Counted from the first letter of the stretch, positions 1 through 12,059 are shown. The stretch: 64,000 nucleotides of DNA from Conchocele bisecta (GCA_029237695.1 CM055279.1:22013919-22077918); one strand, 5' to 3'. Translations and numbers: made by a program. Notes: generated by a model from the letters alone, not told the origin.

Positions 1-2550
1 TCTGCAACTGCTTTGCCCATTACCTTCAAACTTCATATGGGTGTTTATCATCATCTATATTTTCATTCTACCCTCTGTGCGCCCCTGTGCCCAATGTCAA
101 GGTCAAATTACTTTGAAGTTTTTTGGTTGGTTAAAGTAAGTTCTTGTTAAAGTTCCTTGGTTAAAGGGTCTGGTTAAGTGGCGTTAAGTTTTTGGTTTAA
201 AGTTTTTGGTTAAGTTTTTTGGTTAAGTTTTTTGGTTAAAGTTTTTTGTTTAAAGTTTTTTCGTTATACTATATCTCTGCAACTGCTTTGCCCATTACCT
301 TGAAACTTCACATGGGTGTATCATCTATATTTTCATTCTATCTCCCGTGCTGCCCCTGTGCCCAATGTCAAGGTCAAATTACTTTGAAGTTTTTGGTTAA
401 GTTTTTTGGTTAAAGTTTTTGGTTAAGTTTTTTGGTTAATTTTTTGGTTAAAGTTTGGTTAAAGTTTTTCGTTATACTATATCTCTGCAACTGCTTTGCC
501 CATTACCTTGAAACTTCACATGGGTGTTTATCATTATCTATATTTTCATTCTACCCCCCTCCCGTGCGCCCCTGTGCCCAATACAAGGTCAAATTACTTT
601 GAAGTTTTTGGTTAATGGATTTTTTGGTTAAAGTTTTTGGTTAAAGTTTTTTAGGTTAAGTTTTTTGGTTATGTTTTTTGGTTTTAAAGATTTTTCGTTA
701 TACTATAATCTCTGCAACTGCTTTGTTGTTACCCCTTTGAAACCTTTGACATTGGTGTTTAACTTCTATGGGATGTTTATTATTTTCATTCTTATTGTTT
801 GCCATTACCTTCCCCATCCCGTGCGGGTGCCCCCTTGTGCCCAATGGTCAAAGGTCTAAATTACTTTGAAGTTTTTTTTTTTTTTTTTGGGTTAAGTTTT
901 TTTTTCTTTGGTTAAAGTTTTTTGGTTAAGTTTTTTTTGGTTAAGTTTTTTTGGTTAAGTTTTTTGGTTAAAGTTTTTATACTATGATTCTCTGCAAATC
1001 TGCTTGGCCCATTACCTTGAAATTCACATGGGTTGTTTATCATATCTATAATTTTATTCTACCCCCCTCCCGGCCGGCCCCTAATGACCAATGTCTTTAG
1101 GTCCCAAATTACCTTTGAAACGTTTTTGGTTAAGTTTTTTGGTTAAGGTTTTTGGTAGTTTTTTGGTTAAAGTTTTTTCGGTATTCTAATTATCTCTGCA
1201 ACTGCTTTGCCATTTTACCTTGAAACTTCACCCATGGGTGTTTATCCATCTTCTTTTTTTTCATTCTACCCCTTTCGTGCTGGCCCCTTGTGCCCCAATG
1301 TTCCAAAGGTCAAATTACTTTTTGGAAGTTTTTGGGTTAAGTTTTTTGGTTAAATTGGTTTTTGGGTTTCAAGTTTTTTGGCGTTAAATGTTTTTTGGTT
1401 AAAGTTTTTGGTTAAATAGTTTTCGTTAATACTATAATCTCTGCAACTGCTTTGCCCATTATTACCTTGAAACTTCACATGGGTTGTTTAATCATTCAAT
1501 TTATTTTCATTCTCCCACCTTTTCTCGTGATTGCCACTGTGCCCAATGTCCAAGGTCCAATTTACCCCCCTTTGAAAGTTTTTGGTTAAGTTTTTTTTTG
1601 GTTTAATAGTTTGGTTAAGTTTTTTGGTTAAGTTTTTTGGATAAAGTTTTTGGTTATAAAGATTTTCCCCGTTATACTATATCTCTGCAATGGCCCCTGT
1701 GCCAATTAACCGTGAAACTTAACATGGTTGTTTATCTCTTCTAAATTATTTTCATTTGCTAAGTTTTTCCGGTTGCGGCAACCTTGTTTTTTTGCCCTAT
1801 GTCAAAGGTTTTTTCAAAGGTGCTTTGAAAGTTTTTGGTTAAGTTTTTTGGCTTAAAGTTTTAGGTTTTAAAGGTTTTTGGTTAAAGTTTTTTCGGTTAT
1901 GTTTTTTGGTTAAAGTTTGTCGTTTATATATCTCTGCAACTGCTTTTGCCCATTACCTTGCATTGGGGAAACTTCATTGGGTTGTTTTATTAATCATCTA
2001 TTGTTTGTCATTTCTAAACCCCCCTCCCGTGCGGCCCTGTGCCCAATGTCAAGGTCAAATTACTTTGGTTTTTGGTTAAGTTTTTCTATGGTTAAAGTTT
2101 TTGGTTTAAGTTTTTTTGGTTAAGTTTTTTTGGTTAAGTTTTTTGTTTTACTATTTCTTGCAAACTTTTTGGCTTTAAGCCCATTTTACCTTGGAAACTT
2201 TCAAACATGGGTTTTTTTGTTTAATCATCATCTATATTTCCAGTGTACCCCCCTCCCGTGCGGAACCCTCTGCCCAATTTGTCCCAAGGTTCAAATTATT
2301 TGAAAGTTTTGGTTAAGGGGGTTTTTTGGTTTAAAGTTTTGGTAAGTTTTTGGTTAAGTTTTTGGTTATTCTATATCTCGCAACTGCTTTGCCATTACCT
2401 TTTGAAACTTCACATTGGGGTTTATCTCTTCTATATTTTATTCCCCCCCTACCCCCTTCGTGCGGCCCCTGTGTGCCCAATGTCCAAGGTCAAAATTACT
2501 TTGAAGTTTTTGGTTAGTTCTTTGGTTTTAAAGTTTTTTGGTTAGTTTTA

Positions 2551-2650
2551 TGGTCGCGGCCCGCTTGCGGAAAGCGCGATTTTTATAGGTTCGCAACTTT
2601 TTTGGCGTTAAACGTTTTTAGCGTAACGTTACATTCGTGTGTCCGGTTTA
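2551..2650 (+). repeat. Non-satellite 'head' segment inside the array (degraded copy)
   Basis: The array is broken by a segment starting with a GC-rich stem (CCCGCTTGCGGAAAGCGCG) and ending GTGTCCGGTTTAAAG. It is the indel-laden counterpart of the segment at 4511-4585. The ~1.96 kb spacing of the two suggests a higher-order repeat, or a duplicated and unpolished stretch of assembly. Confidence 0.75.
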
Positions 2651-4510
2651 AAGTTTTTGGTTAAAGTTGTTTGGTTAAGTTTTTTGGTTTAAGTTTTTCG
2701 TTTATTTTATATCTCTGCAATCTGCTTTGCCCATTACCTTGCAAATTGAAACTTCCATGGATGGGTTGTTTCATTCATCATTATTGTTTTGATTCTAACC
2801 CCCCTTCCCGTGCGGCCCCTGTGCCCCAACTGTCAAGGTTCAAATTACTTTGAAGTTTTTGGTTAAGTTTTTTGGTTTTAAAGTTTTTGGTTGGTTAAGT
2901 TTTTTGGTTAAGTTTTTTTGGGTTAAAGTTTTTTGTGGTTAAAGATTTTCGTTTATACTAAATAATCTCTAGCAACTTGCTTTGCCCATTACCTTGAAAC
3001 TTCACATGGGTTTTGTTTATCATCATCTATACTTTTCTATTTCTAACCCACCTCTCGTGCTGCCCCTGTGCCCAATGTCAAGGTTTCAAATTACTTTTGA
3101 AGTTTTTTGGTTAAGTTTTTTTTGGTTAAAGTTTTTGGTTAAGTTTTTTGGTTAAGTTTTTTGGTTTAAAGTTTTTGGATTAAAAGATTTTTTCGTTAAT
3201 ACTATAATCTCTTGCAACTCGCCTTTGCCCACATTACCGTTTTGAAACTTCACATGGGTGTTTTTATCATCATTCTTTAATTTTTCATTTCTACCCACCC
3301 TCTCGTGGCTGCCCCTGATGCCCCAATGTTCAACGGTCAAATTACTTTGAAGTTTTTGGTTTTTAAGTTTTTTGGCTTAAATTGGTTAAAGTTTTGGGTT
3401 AAAGTTTTTTGGTTGGTTAAGTTTTTTTGGTTAAATAGGTTTTTGGTTTTTAAAGATTTTTCGTTATAACCTTATTTCTCTGCAACTACTGCTTTGGCCC
3501 AATTTACCTTTGAATAACTTCAGCATGGGTTTTGTTTATCATCAATCTATATTTTCTTCCTACCACCTCTCGTGCTGGCCCTCCCCAGTGCCCAATTTGT
3601 CAAGGTCAAACAATTACTTTGAAGGTTTTTGGTTAAGTTTTTTTGTTAAAGTTTTTGGTTAAGTTTTTTGGTTAAGTTTTTTGGTTAAAGTTTATGGTTA
3701 AATTTTTCGTTATACTATATCTCTGCAACTGCTTTGCCCATTACCTTGAAACTTCACATGGGTGTTTATCATCATCTATATTTTCATTCTACCCCCCCTC
3801 CCGTGCGGCCCCTGTGCCCAATGTCAAGGTCAAATTACTTTGAAGTTTTTGGTTAAGTTTTTTGGTTAAAGTTTTTGGTTAAAGTTTTTGGTTAAGTTTT
3901 TTGGTTAAGTTTTTTGGTTAAAGTTTTTCGTTATACTATATCTCTGCAACTGCTTTGCCCATTACCTTGCATTGAAACTTCATATGGGTGTTTATTATCA
4001 TCTATTGTTTCATTCTACCCCCCTCCCGTGCGGCCCCTGTGCCCAATGTCAAGGTCAAATTACTTTGAAGTTTTTGGTTAAGTTCTTTGGTTAAGTTTTT
4101 GGTTAAGTTTTTTGGTTAAGTTTTTTGGTTAAAGTTTTTTGTTATACTATATCTCTGCAACTGCTTTGCCCATTACCTTGAAACTTCACATGGGTGTTTA
4201 TCATCATCTATATTTTCATTGTACCCCCCTCCCGTGCGGCCCCTCTGCCCAATGTCAAGGTCAAATTACTTTGAAGTTTTTGGTTAAGTTTTTTGGTTAA
4301 AGTTTTTGGTTAAGTTTTTTGGTTAAAGTTTTTCGTTATTCTATATCTGCAACTGCTTTGCCCATTACCTTGAAACTTCACATGGGTGTTTATCATCATC
4401 TATATTTTCATTCTACCCCCCTTCCGTGCGGCCCCTGTGCCCAATGTCAAGGTCAAATTACTTTGAAGTTTTTGGTTAAGTTTTTTGGTTAAAGTTTTTG
4501 GTTAAGTTTT

Positions 4511-4585
4511 TGTCGCGCCCGCTTGCGGAAAGCGCGATATAGTCGGCACTTTGGCGTACGTACGTACGTACATACGTGTGTCCGG
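4511..4585 (+). repeat. Hairpin plus (TACG)n head segment inside the satellite
   Basis: A GC-rich imperfect hairpin (CGCGCCCGCTTGCGGAAAGCGCG) is followed by ATATAGTCGGCACTTTGGCG, a short (TACG)n tract and GTGTCCGGTTAAAG, after which satellite units resume. The order hairpin, ATATAG, tetranucleotide tract also occurs at 28421 and 49711, so this looks like the 5' end of a dispersed element whose body became the satellite. Confidence 0.7.
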
Positions 4586-5167
4586 TTAAAGTTTTTGGTT
4601 AAGTTGTTTGGTTAAGTTCTTTGGTTAAAGTTATTGGTTAAGTTTTTTGGTTAAGTTTTTTGGTTAAAGTTTTTCGTTATACTATATCTCTGCAACTGCT
4701 TTGCCCATTAGCTTGAAACTTCACTTGTGTGTTTATCATCATCTATATTTTCATTCTACCCCCCTCCCGTGCGGCCCCTGTGCCCAATGTCAAGGTCAAA
4801 TTTCTTTGAAGTTTTTGGTTAAGTTTTTTGGTTAAAGTTTTTGGTTAAGTTTTTTGGTTAAGTTTTTTGGTTAAAGTTTTTTGTTATACTATATCTCTGC
4901 AACTGCTTTGCCCATTACCTTGAAACTTCAAATGGGTGTTTATCATCATCTATATTTTCATTCTACCCCTCTCCCGTGCGGCCCCTGTGCCCAATGTCAA
5001 GGTCAAATTACTTTGAAGTTTTTGGTTAAGTTTTTGGCTAAAGTTTTTGGTTAAGTTTTTTTGGTTAAGATTGTTCGTTAAAGTTTTTCGTTATACTATA
5101 TCATTTTTTTTAGTGTCCATGCCTCGCCACAAGGCGCGACATGCAGGCCGCGGCCATCTAGTTCAGA

Positions 5168-5287
5168 CTGTATACGGTAATGAATGTGTATTTGCAGCCT
5201 ATTTGCAGTCCGGCACTGCAGGTGCGCGTTATGAATATAGATAGCGGAAGTAGTCGTATTTTCACCGGAAGATGTTTATTTCATCGA
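5168..5287 (+). repeat. Dispersed repeat H, copy 1
   Basis: This stretch (ACTGTATACGGTAATGAATG through GGAAGTAGTCGTATTTTCACC) recurs inverted at 32227-32346, and its right part recurs at 39020-39075. The three copies share the block from the CGGAAGTAGTCG motif to TTTATTTCATCGA. No coding potential was seen; the element class is unknown. Confidence 0.7.
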
Positions 5288-6395
5288 AAATCTCTTTAAT
5301 GGCGACGCGCTAGCGGAGCCATTAAACATGTTTTCCGACCTATAATATTATGATATACGCCGCCAATTTCAAAATCACAATGCGGTTAACCTATTTATAA
5401 TGCACTCCTTTACTGTTTTGCAAACTTTATCGAGTCTAGTCGGGAAATCGTACCGAATTGCAAGCTGATTGAGCAGGTAATACCGGACGGATCACACAAA
5501 TAATATTTTCTACGAAGAAAATAGTTCCAACACAATTACAAGATACAAGCAATGTTTGCATGAATAAATAGACGTTTATGTTGCTGATTTCATTATTTTT
5601 CAATAATATAACCAATAAATGTGTCGTTAGAAGTATAATTACCTTATTTACTACTTTGCGCTTTTAATGTCACTCCAGTGCGATTTGTTAGCAACAATAT
5701 TTCAATTGTGGCTGCCTGTCAAACTTCCTGATGTTGATACATATTGTGATAACTCGTATAATGATTCGTGATATACTACCATTTGAGATGCAAGATTACA
5801 CAGGATACATACTTTCTGTTTGTGTGAACGATCTATTACTGCCAAACATATGAAACGTGATCAACTGTGAAATATTTGCAATATTTTTTCGCCGTCCGCT
5901 TAGGACCAGGGGCCCGTTTCACTAAACTTCCTACGACTAAAATGTTCGTAAGTGCAAAATTATGATAGTCTGTAAATTTCACATTAACACTGTTTTCTTG
6001 TAAATAATTGTTGGATTTACATTTATTGAGCATAGGCTGCATATGCAGCCTATGCTCAATAAATGTAAATCCATCAATTCAAATTTGCAGACGATTCTAA
6101 ATTTGCGCTTACGAACATTTTAGTCGTAAGAAGTTTAGTGAAACGGCCCCCAGGTCACCAGACAGCTGTGTCTTTGACAATAATACCAGAATACCACTTG
6201 GGACATTTTATGTGAGTTACCCAATGTTTTGTCGGTCATTATGTGGCAGAGTAAATTGACCGACCTGAAACTTAGTATTGGCGTAGGAATACATATTGAA
6301 ATAATTTGCGACCGTTCATCAACAATGATATACCTGTAATGTATGACCATCAGCCAATCAGATTGCGTGATATTTATAGTGTATATTAGAAATAT
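5288..6395 (+). mobile_element. ~1 kb dispersed repeat N, copy 1 (contains MITE A1)
   Basis: It aligns by eye along its length with 9243-10195 (shared blocks CTTTACTGTT, TATCGAGTCTAGT, CGCTTTTAATGTCACTCCAG, GCTGTGTCTTTGACAATAAT). The only large difference is the MITE at 5911-6149, absent from the other copy. No intact reading frame and no recognisable protein motif are present, so it is a non-coding or fully decayed element. Confidence 0.8.
5911..6149. mobile_element. MITE family A, copy 1 (foldback, CCAGG target duplication)
   Basis: A 239 bp imperfect palindrome with ends GGCCCGTTTCAC and GTGAAACGGCCC. The centre at 6012-6074 is a near-perfect hairpin around GCATATGC. It is flanked by CCAGG at 5906-5910 and 6150-6154. 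The paralogue N2 reads straight through one CCAGG (near 9879), so this is a true insertion with a 5-bp target duplication. It is non-coding, and the superfamily is not assignable from the ends alone. Confidence 0.92.
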
Positions 6396-6712
6396 TGTTA
6401 TATGGCGACTAGTGTAGTGTCTGACTAGTCTGCCCGGGTGTATATAAATAGACCTACGTCTGCATTAATAGCAAATGTAAGGCAATCACGGTCGTCACTT
6501 GTATTTAGCGTGTCACTTGCCCTTAGTTACCGGAAGTATGACCAGACAATCGATTTGTCAACTTCCGATTCCGAAGACGACTACTTCCTGTTTGTGGCGG
6601 ATCTTAGGGCTCAAGTTCACAATAGACGCTGACATGGCATTGTTATAGACGCCCTGCGTGTACACACATACAGAACGTTAGAGTGTAATGAAGAATTGTG
6701 TTGTGATTATGT

Positions 6713-7194
6713 TTAGTTGCGAACGGTAACTCTTGTAATTTACTCCCGTACCGTCCGTAGCAAGAGTTACGATTCCACTCATAGGACTTATCGGCAGAAT
6801 AGCGAATCAGATCTGCAGTTAATTTGAAATATATTTGAGATATTTTCCATCTGAAAAAAAATATTAGTAATATAAAAGTAATACAAACTAATAATTCTGA
6901 AACAAATTTTACCATCTGACCATTGTAGAAGGTTTAGAAAATTATGTTTGCTTTTACAGAAAATTGATCCCATCTTAACTTTTACATGTTGAATTTTATG
7001 TCATAATTACATGAATATGTTATTTTCATATTAACACTCATTTTAGTTCAAAAACATAGAACATATTTCACAATTAACTGCTAAAGTGCGATTCAGATCT
7101 GATTCGCTACTCTGCCGAGGAATACTATGAGTGGAATCGTAACTCTGGCTACGGACGGTACGGGAGTAAATTGCAAGAGTTACCGTTCGCAACT
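6713..7194. mobile_element. MITE family G, copy 1 (long terminal inverted repeats)
   Basis: The ends are inverted copies of ~110 bp: GTTGCGAACGGTAACTCTTG on the left and the reverse of it ending near 7194, each containing ACGGTACGGGAGTAAATT and the AATCAGATCTG block. The middle is AT-rich and non-coding. A second copy is at 58929-59324. Confidence 0.85.
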
Positions 7195-7578
7195 AGATTA
7201 TGTTGTGCGTACCGGATATACGCGGTTTATGACTGCGGCCAGAGCAAACCCCGAACGGACAGCACGGAAGTACATTGATACAGGGTGTCCGGTTTAGAGA
7301 AGTTCCACTGTGAAACTTGCATATAATTACTTAAAAACACGCGTTGGTGCTTTGCGATTATGAACAGACATTGTTATCAGAATTAAATGGCAACGAAGCA
7401 TGCCAAAATTAAGCACAACTTACTTGTCTCTCTGTCCGGTTTACAAGGGTTCACCTGTACAAAGCGCGTCCATAAAATTAGTCTGGGTATACACTGATCG
7501 CCATTTTACCAGTTATGCTGTTTATAACAAAAAGCCTTAACACGGCGTAGAGCCGGAACATGATTGCGTGGTACACCT
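7195..7578. other. Unassigned stretch with pogo/mariner-type end fragments
   Basis: No gene is recognised. GGTGTCCGGTTTAGAGAAGT (7284-7303) with TTCCACTGTG after it, and GTCCGGTTTACAAGGGTTCA near 7436, match the right-hand ends of family P elements found at 28175, 51006 and 52122, so a decayed P element probably lies here. Confidence 0.5.
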
Positions 7579-7871
7579 GTAGTCGATTTCACCAAAATTG
7601 CAAAGTATACTTATCTTGCAAAGTACACTTTCAGAGAGAAATTTTCAATTTAAGGATAAATATACTAATTTTTATTATACTAAATGTATTACATTATCAC
7701 AGCCATTTTGGCTGTGATAATGTAATAAATTCAGTTTAATAATTCTGAAAACTTTTAATCATCAAATATATGCAGTCGTTAGTTTTATATGAAATAATGC
7801 AATTCGGGAAAAATAAATGATTACCCCCTCAAAGTGTACTTATCTAGATAATTTTTGGCGAAATCGGCTAC
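7579..7871. mobile_element. MITE family C, copy 1
   Basis: Inverted ends GTAGTCGATTTCACCAAAAT and ATTTTTGGCGAAATCGGCTAC. Inside are inverted CTCAAAGTGTACTT-type motifs and a central hairpin TTATCACAGCCATTTTGGCT with its mirror. Non-coding. Other copies are at 8499, 25205, 46793 and 49032. Confidence 0.85.
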
Positions 7872-8035
7872 ATAAGGTGGCATAGTCATACATTTGTAAA
7901 CTGGTCGCCGGTGATAAAACACGGCTTGTCGTTTCACCAATTGTAGACACACGAAAAAGCTACGACAAAACAGTCCCATGAAAGACATCCCATAATACCA
8001 CCCACGCACCCGGTGTCGTACTGTACTGTACGATA

Positions 8036-8337
8036 CGTGTACTTATTATATTCCTTCATATTTGCCCCCATTGACTTTGCATTGTTGCTACCCACCAATA
8101 AATTACTGTATTGTACTCTGTCAAGCAGTCGTATTGTCGCCGAACTGCGTCGCGCACCTGTGTCGTTAAGCGGAAGTCGGAACTACTTTTGTTTGTAAAC
8201 ATTCAATATGGCGTCCCAAACAACAGCTGATCGAGAATAAGGAAATGCCTCAAGCCAAGGTCCATAAAACTGACATCAGCACCAAGAGATGTCTGTTATG
8301 AAATATAGCCTGTATGGGATAATACGATAACGTTACA
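8036..8337 (-). mobile_element. Dispersed repeat O, copy 1 (single 16-bp unit)
   Basis: The reverse complement matches 22533-23065: shared blocks include AACGTTATCGTATTAT, TTGGTGCTGATGTC, CCTTATTCTCGATCAGCTG and GTATTGTCGCCGAACTGCG. Here the motif that is tandemly repeated ~22 times in the other copy occurs once (8299-8325). Confidence 0.8.
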
Positions 8338-8498
8338 TGACAACTAGCTTCGCTCGTCGGTTCAGCCGAACGAACTCGTACGCCGAAATATTCCGTACAA
8401 ATCAAATAACATGAATAAAATTATTCACAGTCAGATGCATATCGTCGTATTGGAATATATTCGGTTTGTTCATAACACAAGCGAACATAGTAAGCCCT

Positions 8499-8800
8499 GT
8501 AGCCGATTTCATCAACATTGCAAAGTATACTTATCTAGCAAAGTATACTTTGAGGGAGTAATACTATATTTTTCCTGATATGCATTAGTTCATACAGAAC
8601 TAACAGCTGCATATAGTTGATGATAAAAAGTGTGCAGAATTATTATACTGAATTTATTACATTATCACAGCCATGGCTGTGATAATGTAATAAATTCACT
8701 ATACAAATAATTAATAAATTTATCCTAAAATTTAAAATTTCTCCCTCAAAGTATACTTTGCTAGATAAGAAAACGTTGCAATGTTGGTGAAATAGGCTAC
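8499..8800. mobile_element. MITE family C, copy 2
   Basis: Ends GTAGCCGATTTCATCAACAT and GTTGGTGAAATAGGCTAC. Internal CAAAGTATACTTTG-type motifs and a central hairpin TTATCACAGCCATGGCTGTG are as in copy 1. Confidence 0.85.
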
Positions 8801-9242
8801 TGATCTGAACTACCATAAGCGTCATTTCTGCACACACGGCCACATGCATAAGCCTTGATGTGAACCACGCGTACTAAAAGAGCGCCATGAGTGGTGTCTG
8901 GTGTAAGTTGATTCCCCCAGCGTGGGGCTTTAGCTCGCTTGCTGACGTCTCAGTCACGAAGTCGGAGTGCACGTGCACGTAAATGTCGTTTATTACATGA
9001 ACAAAAGTGTTATGTCATGCTGTAACCCATTTCATAAATGTGATATGACACACGTGTAGTAACACCTGGAACGAATTTGATTGGCTGGCCGCATCACCCT
9101 AAATACGTATTCAGTTTATCCGCCAACGTTATGCCAAACGAACAAAATGTCGTTCCAAAGTGACGTCCCTAATGGCGCGACAATATAGGGTTAACTGTAT
9201 TGTAATTTTGAAATTTGCGGCGTATATCAGAAAGTGATTGGT
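8801..9242. other. No gene seen
   Basis: Unique-looking sequence with no reading frame of note, no palindrome above ~20 bp and no match to other parts of the window that I could find by eye. Confidence 0.5.
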
Positions 9243-10195
9243 CGGAAAATCTATTTAAGCGCTAGCGTAACCATTACACATGTTTTCAGACCTATCATTT
9301 TCTGATATACGGCGCACATTTCAAAATTGCAATGTCTGTTAACCTATTTCTAATGCATTCCTTTACTGTTCTGCAAACTTTATCGAGTCTAGTTGGAAAT
9401 CGTACCGGAGTGGAAGCTAGTTACGCAGGTCATACCGGACAGATCACACAAATAATTGTCTACAAAGAAAATAGTTCCTTCACAATTACAAGATATTGGC
9501 GATTTGTGCATGGATATATATATATTTGTGCTGCTGATTTCATTATTGTTCAATAATAAAAGCTATAAATTCGTCGTTAAAATTATAATTGCCTCATATT
9601 CTACTTTGCGCTTTTAATGTCACTCCAGTGCGATAGCTTAGCAACAATATTGAATGACGGCTGCCTGTTAACCTTCCTGGTGTTGATAAATAGTGTGATA
9701 ACTTGTCTAATCAGTCGTGATATACTACCATTTGAGATGCAAGATTCCACAGGATACATACTTTATGTTTGGTGTGAACGGCATATTACTGCCAAAACAT
9801 ATAAAACGTGATGAACGGTGAGATATTTGCAATCATTTTTCGCCGAACGCTTCGGAACATGCAACATTCGGACCAGGTCACCAGCCTGAGGGCATTTCGG
9901 ACCAGAACGGTTCAGATGCAAGCCAGCTGTGTCTTTGACAATAATACCAGAAAACCACTTGTGACATTTTATGTGAGTTTTCCCACGTTTTTGGTTATTT
10001 GGTGGCAGAGTAAATTGATGGACGTCAATCTAAGTATACGCGTATGAATATATTCATCAACATCACGTGCCCCATGGTATATATTGAAACAAATTGCGAC
10101 CGTTCATCAACAATGATATACTATACCTGTAATGTATGACCATCAGCCAATTATATTTCGTGATATGTATAGAGTGCATCAGAAAGCAATGTTGT
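9243..10195 (+). mobile_element. ~1 kb dispersed repeat N, copy 2 (empty site for MITE A)
   Basis: Paralogue of 5288-6395, without the family A insertion: GGACCAGGTCACCAG (9870-9884) is continuous. A short extra stretch follows the empty site. No coding content. Confidence 0.8.
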
Positions 10196-10480
10196 TTTGA
10201 CGCTGACGTCACTATATTGTAAACGTCATTACAAGCGTCGGTGACTCGGTAAACTCATTAACAAAACTAAAATGCGCTTCCGTTTGGCGATACGAAGTGA
10301 TCACAACGAACGGGAACCTGTAACATGGGATATTTATAATAGTATTGAAACTATTTTTCTCGGTGGGGATTTTCCATTCAATGCGAAACTAGTCAATGAC
10401 GTCTTCGCACTGAAACCTATTTGATATATCCAAAGTTTTCTGCTATTTGGTGTATGGAGTCATGCGATAAACAGAATCTG

Positions 10481-10590
10481 AAACTCGTTTTGATATGAAA
10501 ATTATGAAACTCGTCGAGCATATTTTATGCACTGAGCCTCATAAAATATGCTCAACTCGTTTCATAAATCTCATATCAAATGGAAACTCG
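10481..10590. repeat. Imperfect palindrome
   Basis: TTTGATATGAAAATTATGAA and CTCGTCGAGCATATTTTATG on the left are mirrored by CATAAAATATGCTCAACTCG and TTTCATAAATCTCATATCAA on the right. Probably the core of a foldback element whose outer ends I could not place. Confidence 0.7.
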
Positions 10591-11057
10591 TTTGTGATCC
10601 TCTATATACGTATACTAAGGTTGTTTACTATATATGGGGACTTAATGCCCTTATTATAGACGCATTTAGTTTGCAATTGATACACAGCTGAACGCAAACT
10701 GTCATTTTGTCTCACCACGTTCGTGGAAATAGAGCATAGCGATCGCCATTCCAACGACGGCGTTGTGGACGTCAACAATTTTGGACGTACGTCCAACTGT
10801 TGAATATTTCCGGATCCGTTGGTTGTATCTTTACCAAACTTCATCAATAGCTGCCGGTATCTTTCAGGGTGTAATTCCATAACTGGTACCAGTGTTACTA
10901 TTAAGACCGATTTTGTCACAATACATCATTGTTTTGTTTTCTTCTATACGTATTGATTTTGCATCATTTTCTAATCACATGTCACAACTATACAGCTGGC
11001 ACTGACATGGGGTATCTAATAGATATGAGAGAAGTCTTGTGATATTGTACCTCAGCA
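10591..11057. other. No gene seen
   Basis: A 105-codon frame on the minus strand (10602-10919) has no recognisable motif, no splice context and unremarkable composition. I do not support it as a gene. Confidence 0.4.
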
Positions 11058-11299
11058 GGGGCAGTTTCACTAAACTTCGTACGACTAAAATGTTCGTAAG
11101 TGCAAAATTATGATAGTCTGTAAATTTCACACTAATAATGTTTGTTTGTAAACAATTATTGGATTTACATTTATTGAGCATAGGCTGCATATGCAGCCTA
11201 TGCTCAATAAATGTAAATTCATCAATTGAAATTTCCAGGCGATCCTAACGTTGCACTTACGAACATTTTAGTCGTACGAAGTTTAGTGAAACGGGCCCC
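11058..11299. mobile_element. MITE family A, copy 2
   Basis: Degenerate left end GGCAGTTTCAC, right end GTGAAACGGGCC, with the same central GCATATGC hairpin as copy 1. The right flank is CCTGA; no matching duplication is visible on the left. Confidence 0.88.
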
Positions 11300-11518
11300 T
11301 GATGTGCGATATCTCGTGGACAGTATTTACGAAATTTAAGATATATTTCCGGAAATGAAGTAGAAAGTTGACGAAATCTTCGGAGAAAAGGCTGAATAGA
11401 ATTCCGCATCTGTTAGGAAAGTTTCGTCAACTTTCGACGTCATCTGCAGAAACTATCACAGTTTCAGTAAATATTTGTCATGAACGATCGCACATCTTGG
11501 CTACACAATCACATGACT

Positions 11519-11810
11519 CAGCGCTCCAGATAAGGTGCGTATTGGCGTATTTTACGCATTTATTTTAGTAGAATACGCATCAAACGTGGGAGTACAAAAT
11601 AATCATAGAAAAGTGAAAATACGCATTGATATTCAAATTGAGAAATGAAAATACTGTAATAAAGTTGAAAATTTAAAGTAAAGTGTTATTTTTTTATCAT
11701 TTGTTTCCTATTTTATAAGGAAGAAAATCAATACTACATTTGTAAAAGTACGTGTGATTTGAAATAAAGGGATATAATACTCTTTAGATACAAAACTTAT
11801 CTGGAGCGCT
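11519..11810. mobile_element. hAT-like MITE (family R, copy 1)
   Basis: Terminal inverted repeats contain AGCGCTCCAGATAAG (left) and CTTATCTGGAGCGCT (right), flanked by ACATGACT and GCATGACT, a 7/8 match that fits the 8-bp duplications of hAT elements. The interior is AT-rich and non-coding. A degraded relative ends at ~31168. Confidence 0.75.
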
Positions 11811-11906
11811 GCATGACTTGCCTCATATGTATCGGGGACTGGCGAACTGGGATTGTGGTCTTTGTGACAGTGTAGGCAAACATCGTCATGCAATCTATTT
11901 AGGGGA

Positions 11907-12059
11907 TAATCATGCTTTGTTTTTCGATTTGGAGCGGTACAGTATGTGGGAGGTTTTATGGTCTGTGAATCGGTTTTTACGGCGGCGGAGCCGTAAAACT
12001 GATTCTCAGACCATAAAAACTCACACATACCGCTCCAAATCGAAAAACAAAGCATGATT
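11907..12059. repeat. ~150 bp long hairpin
   Basis: AATCATGCTTTGTTTTTCGA and ATTTGGAGCGGTA on the left pair with the right arm ending CGAAAAACAAAGCATGATT. The turn is at GGCGGAGCC near 11980-11995. The arms are ~75 bp with scattered mismatches. Frames across it on both strands are mirror artefacts. Confidence 0.85.

Larger units (their letters stand above)
1..5102. repeat. ~210-220 bp satellite array with nested 10-12 bp subrepeats
   Basis: About 23 head-to-tail units. Each has a conserved core of ~130 bp (from CTCTGCAACTGCTTTGCCC to AATTACTTTGAAG) followed by a variable number of GTTTTTTGGTTAA-type subrepeats and a CGTTATACTATAT joint. Joints in the clean part fall at 3708, 3929 and 4140, giving 221 and 211 bp units; the length varies because the subrepeat number varies. 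The array is left-truncated by the window and ends near 5102. Positions ~660-3660 carry many homopolymer expansions and single-base indels that the flanking units lack. All short reading frames here are by-products of the repeat. Confidence 0.95.

Noticed and set aside
10602..10919. 105-codon minus-strand frame
   Set aside because: No recognisable motif, no splice or start support, surrounded by repeats.
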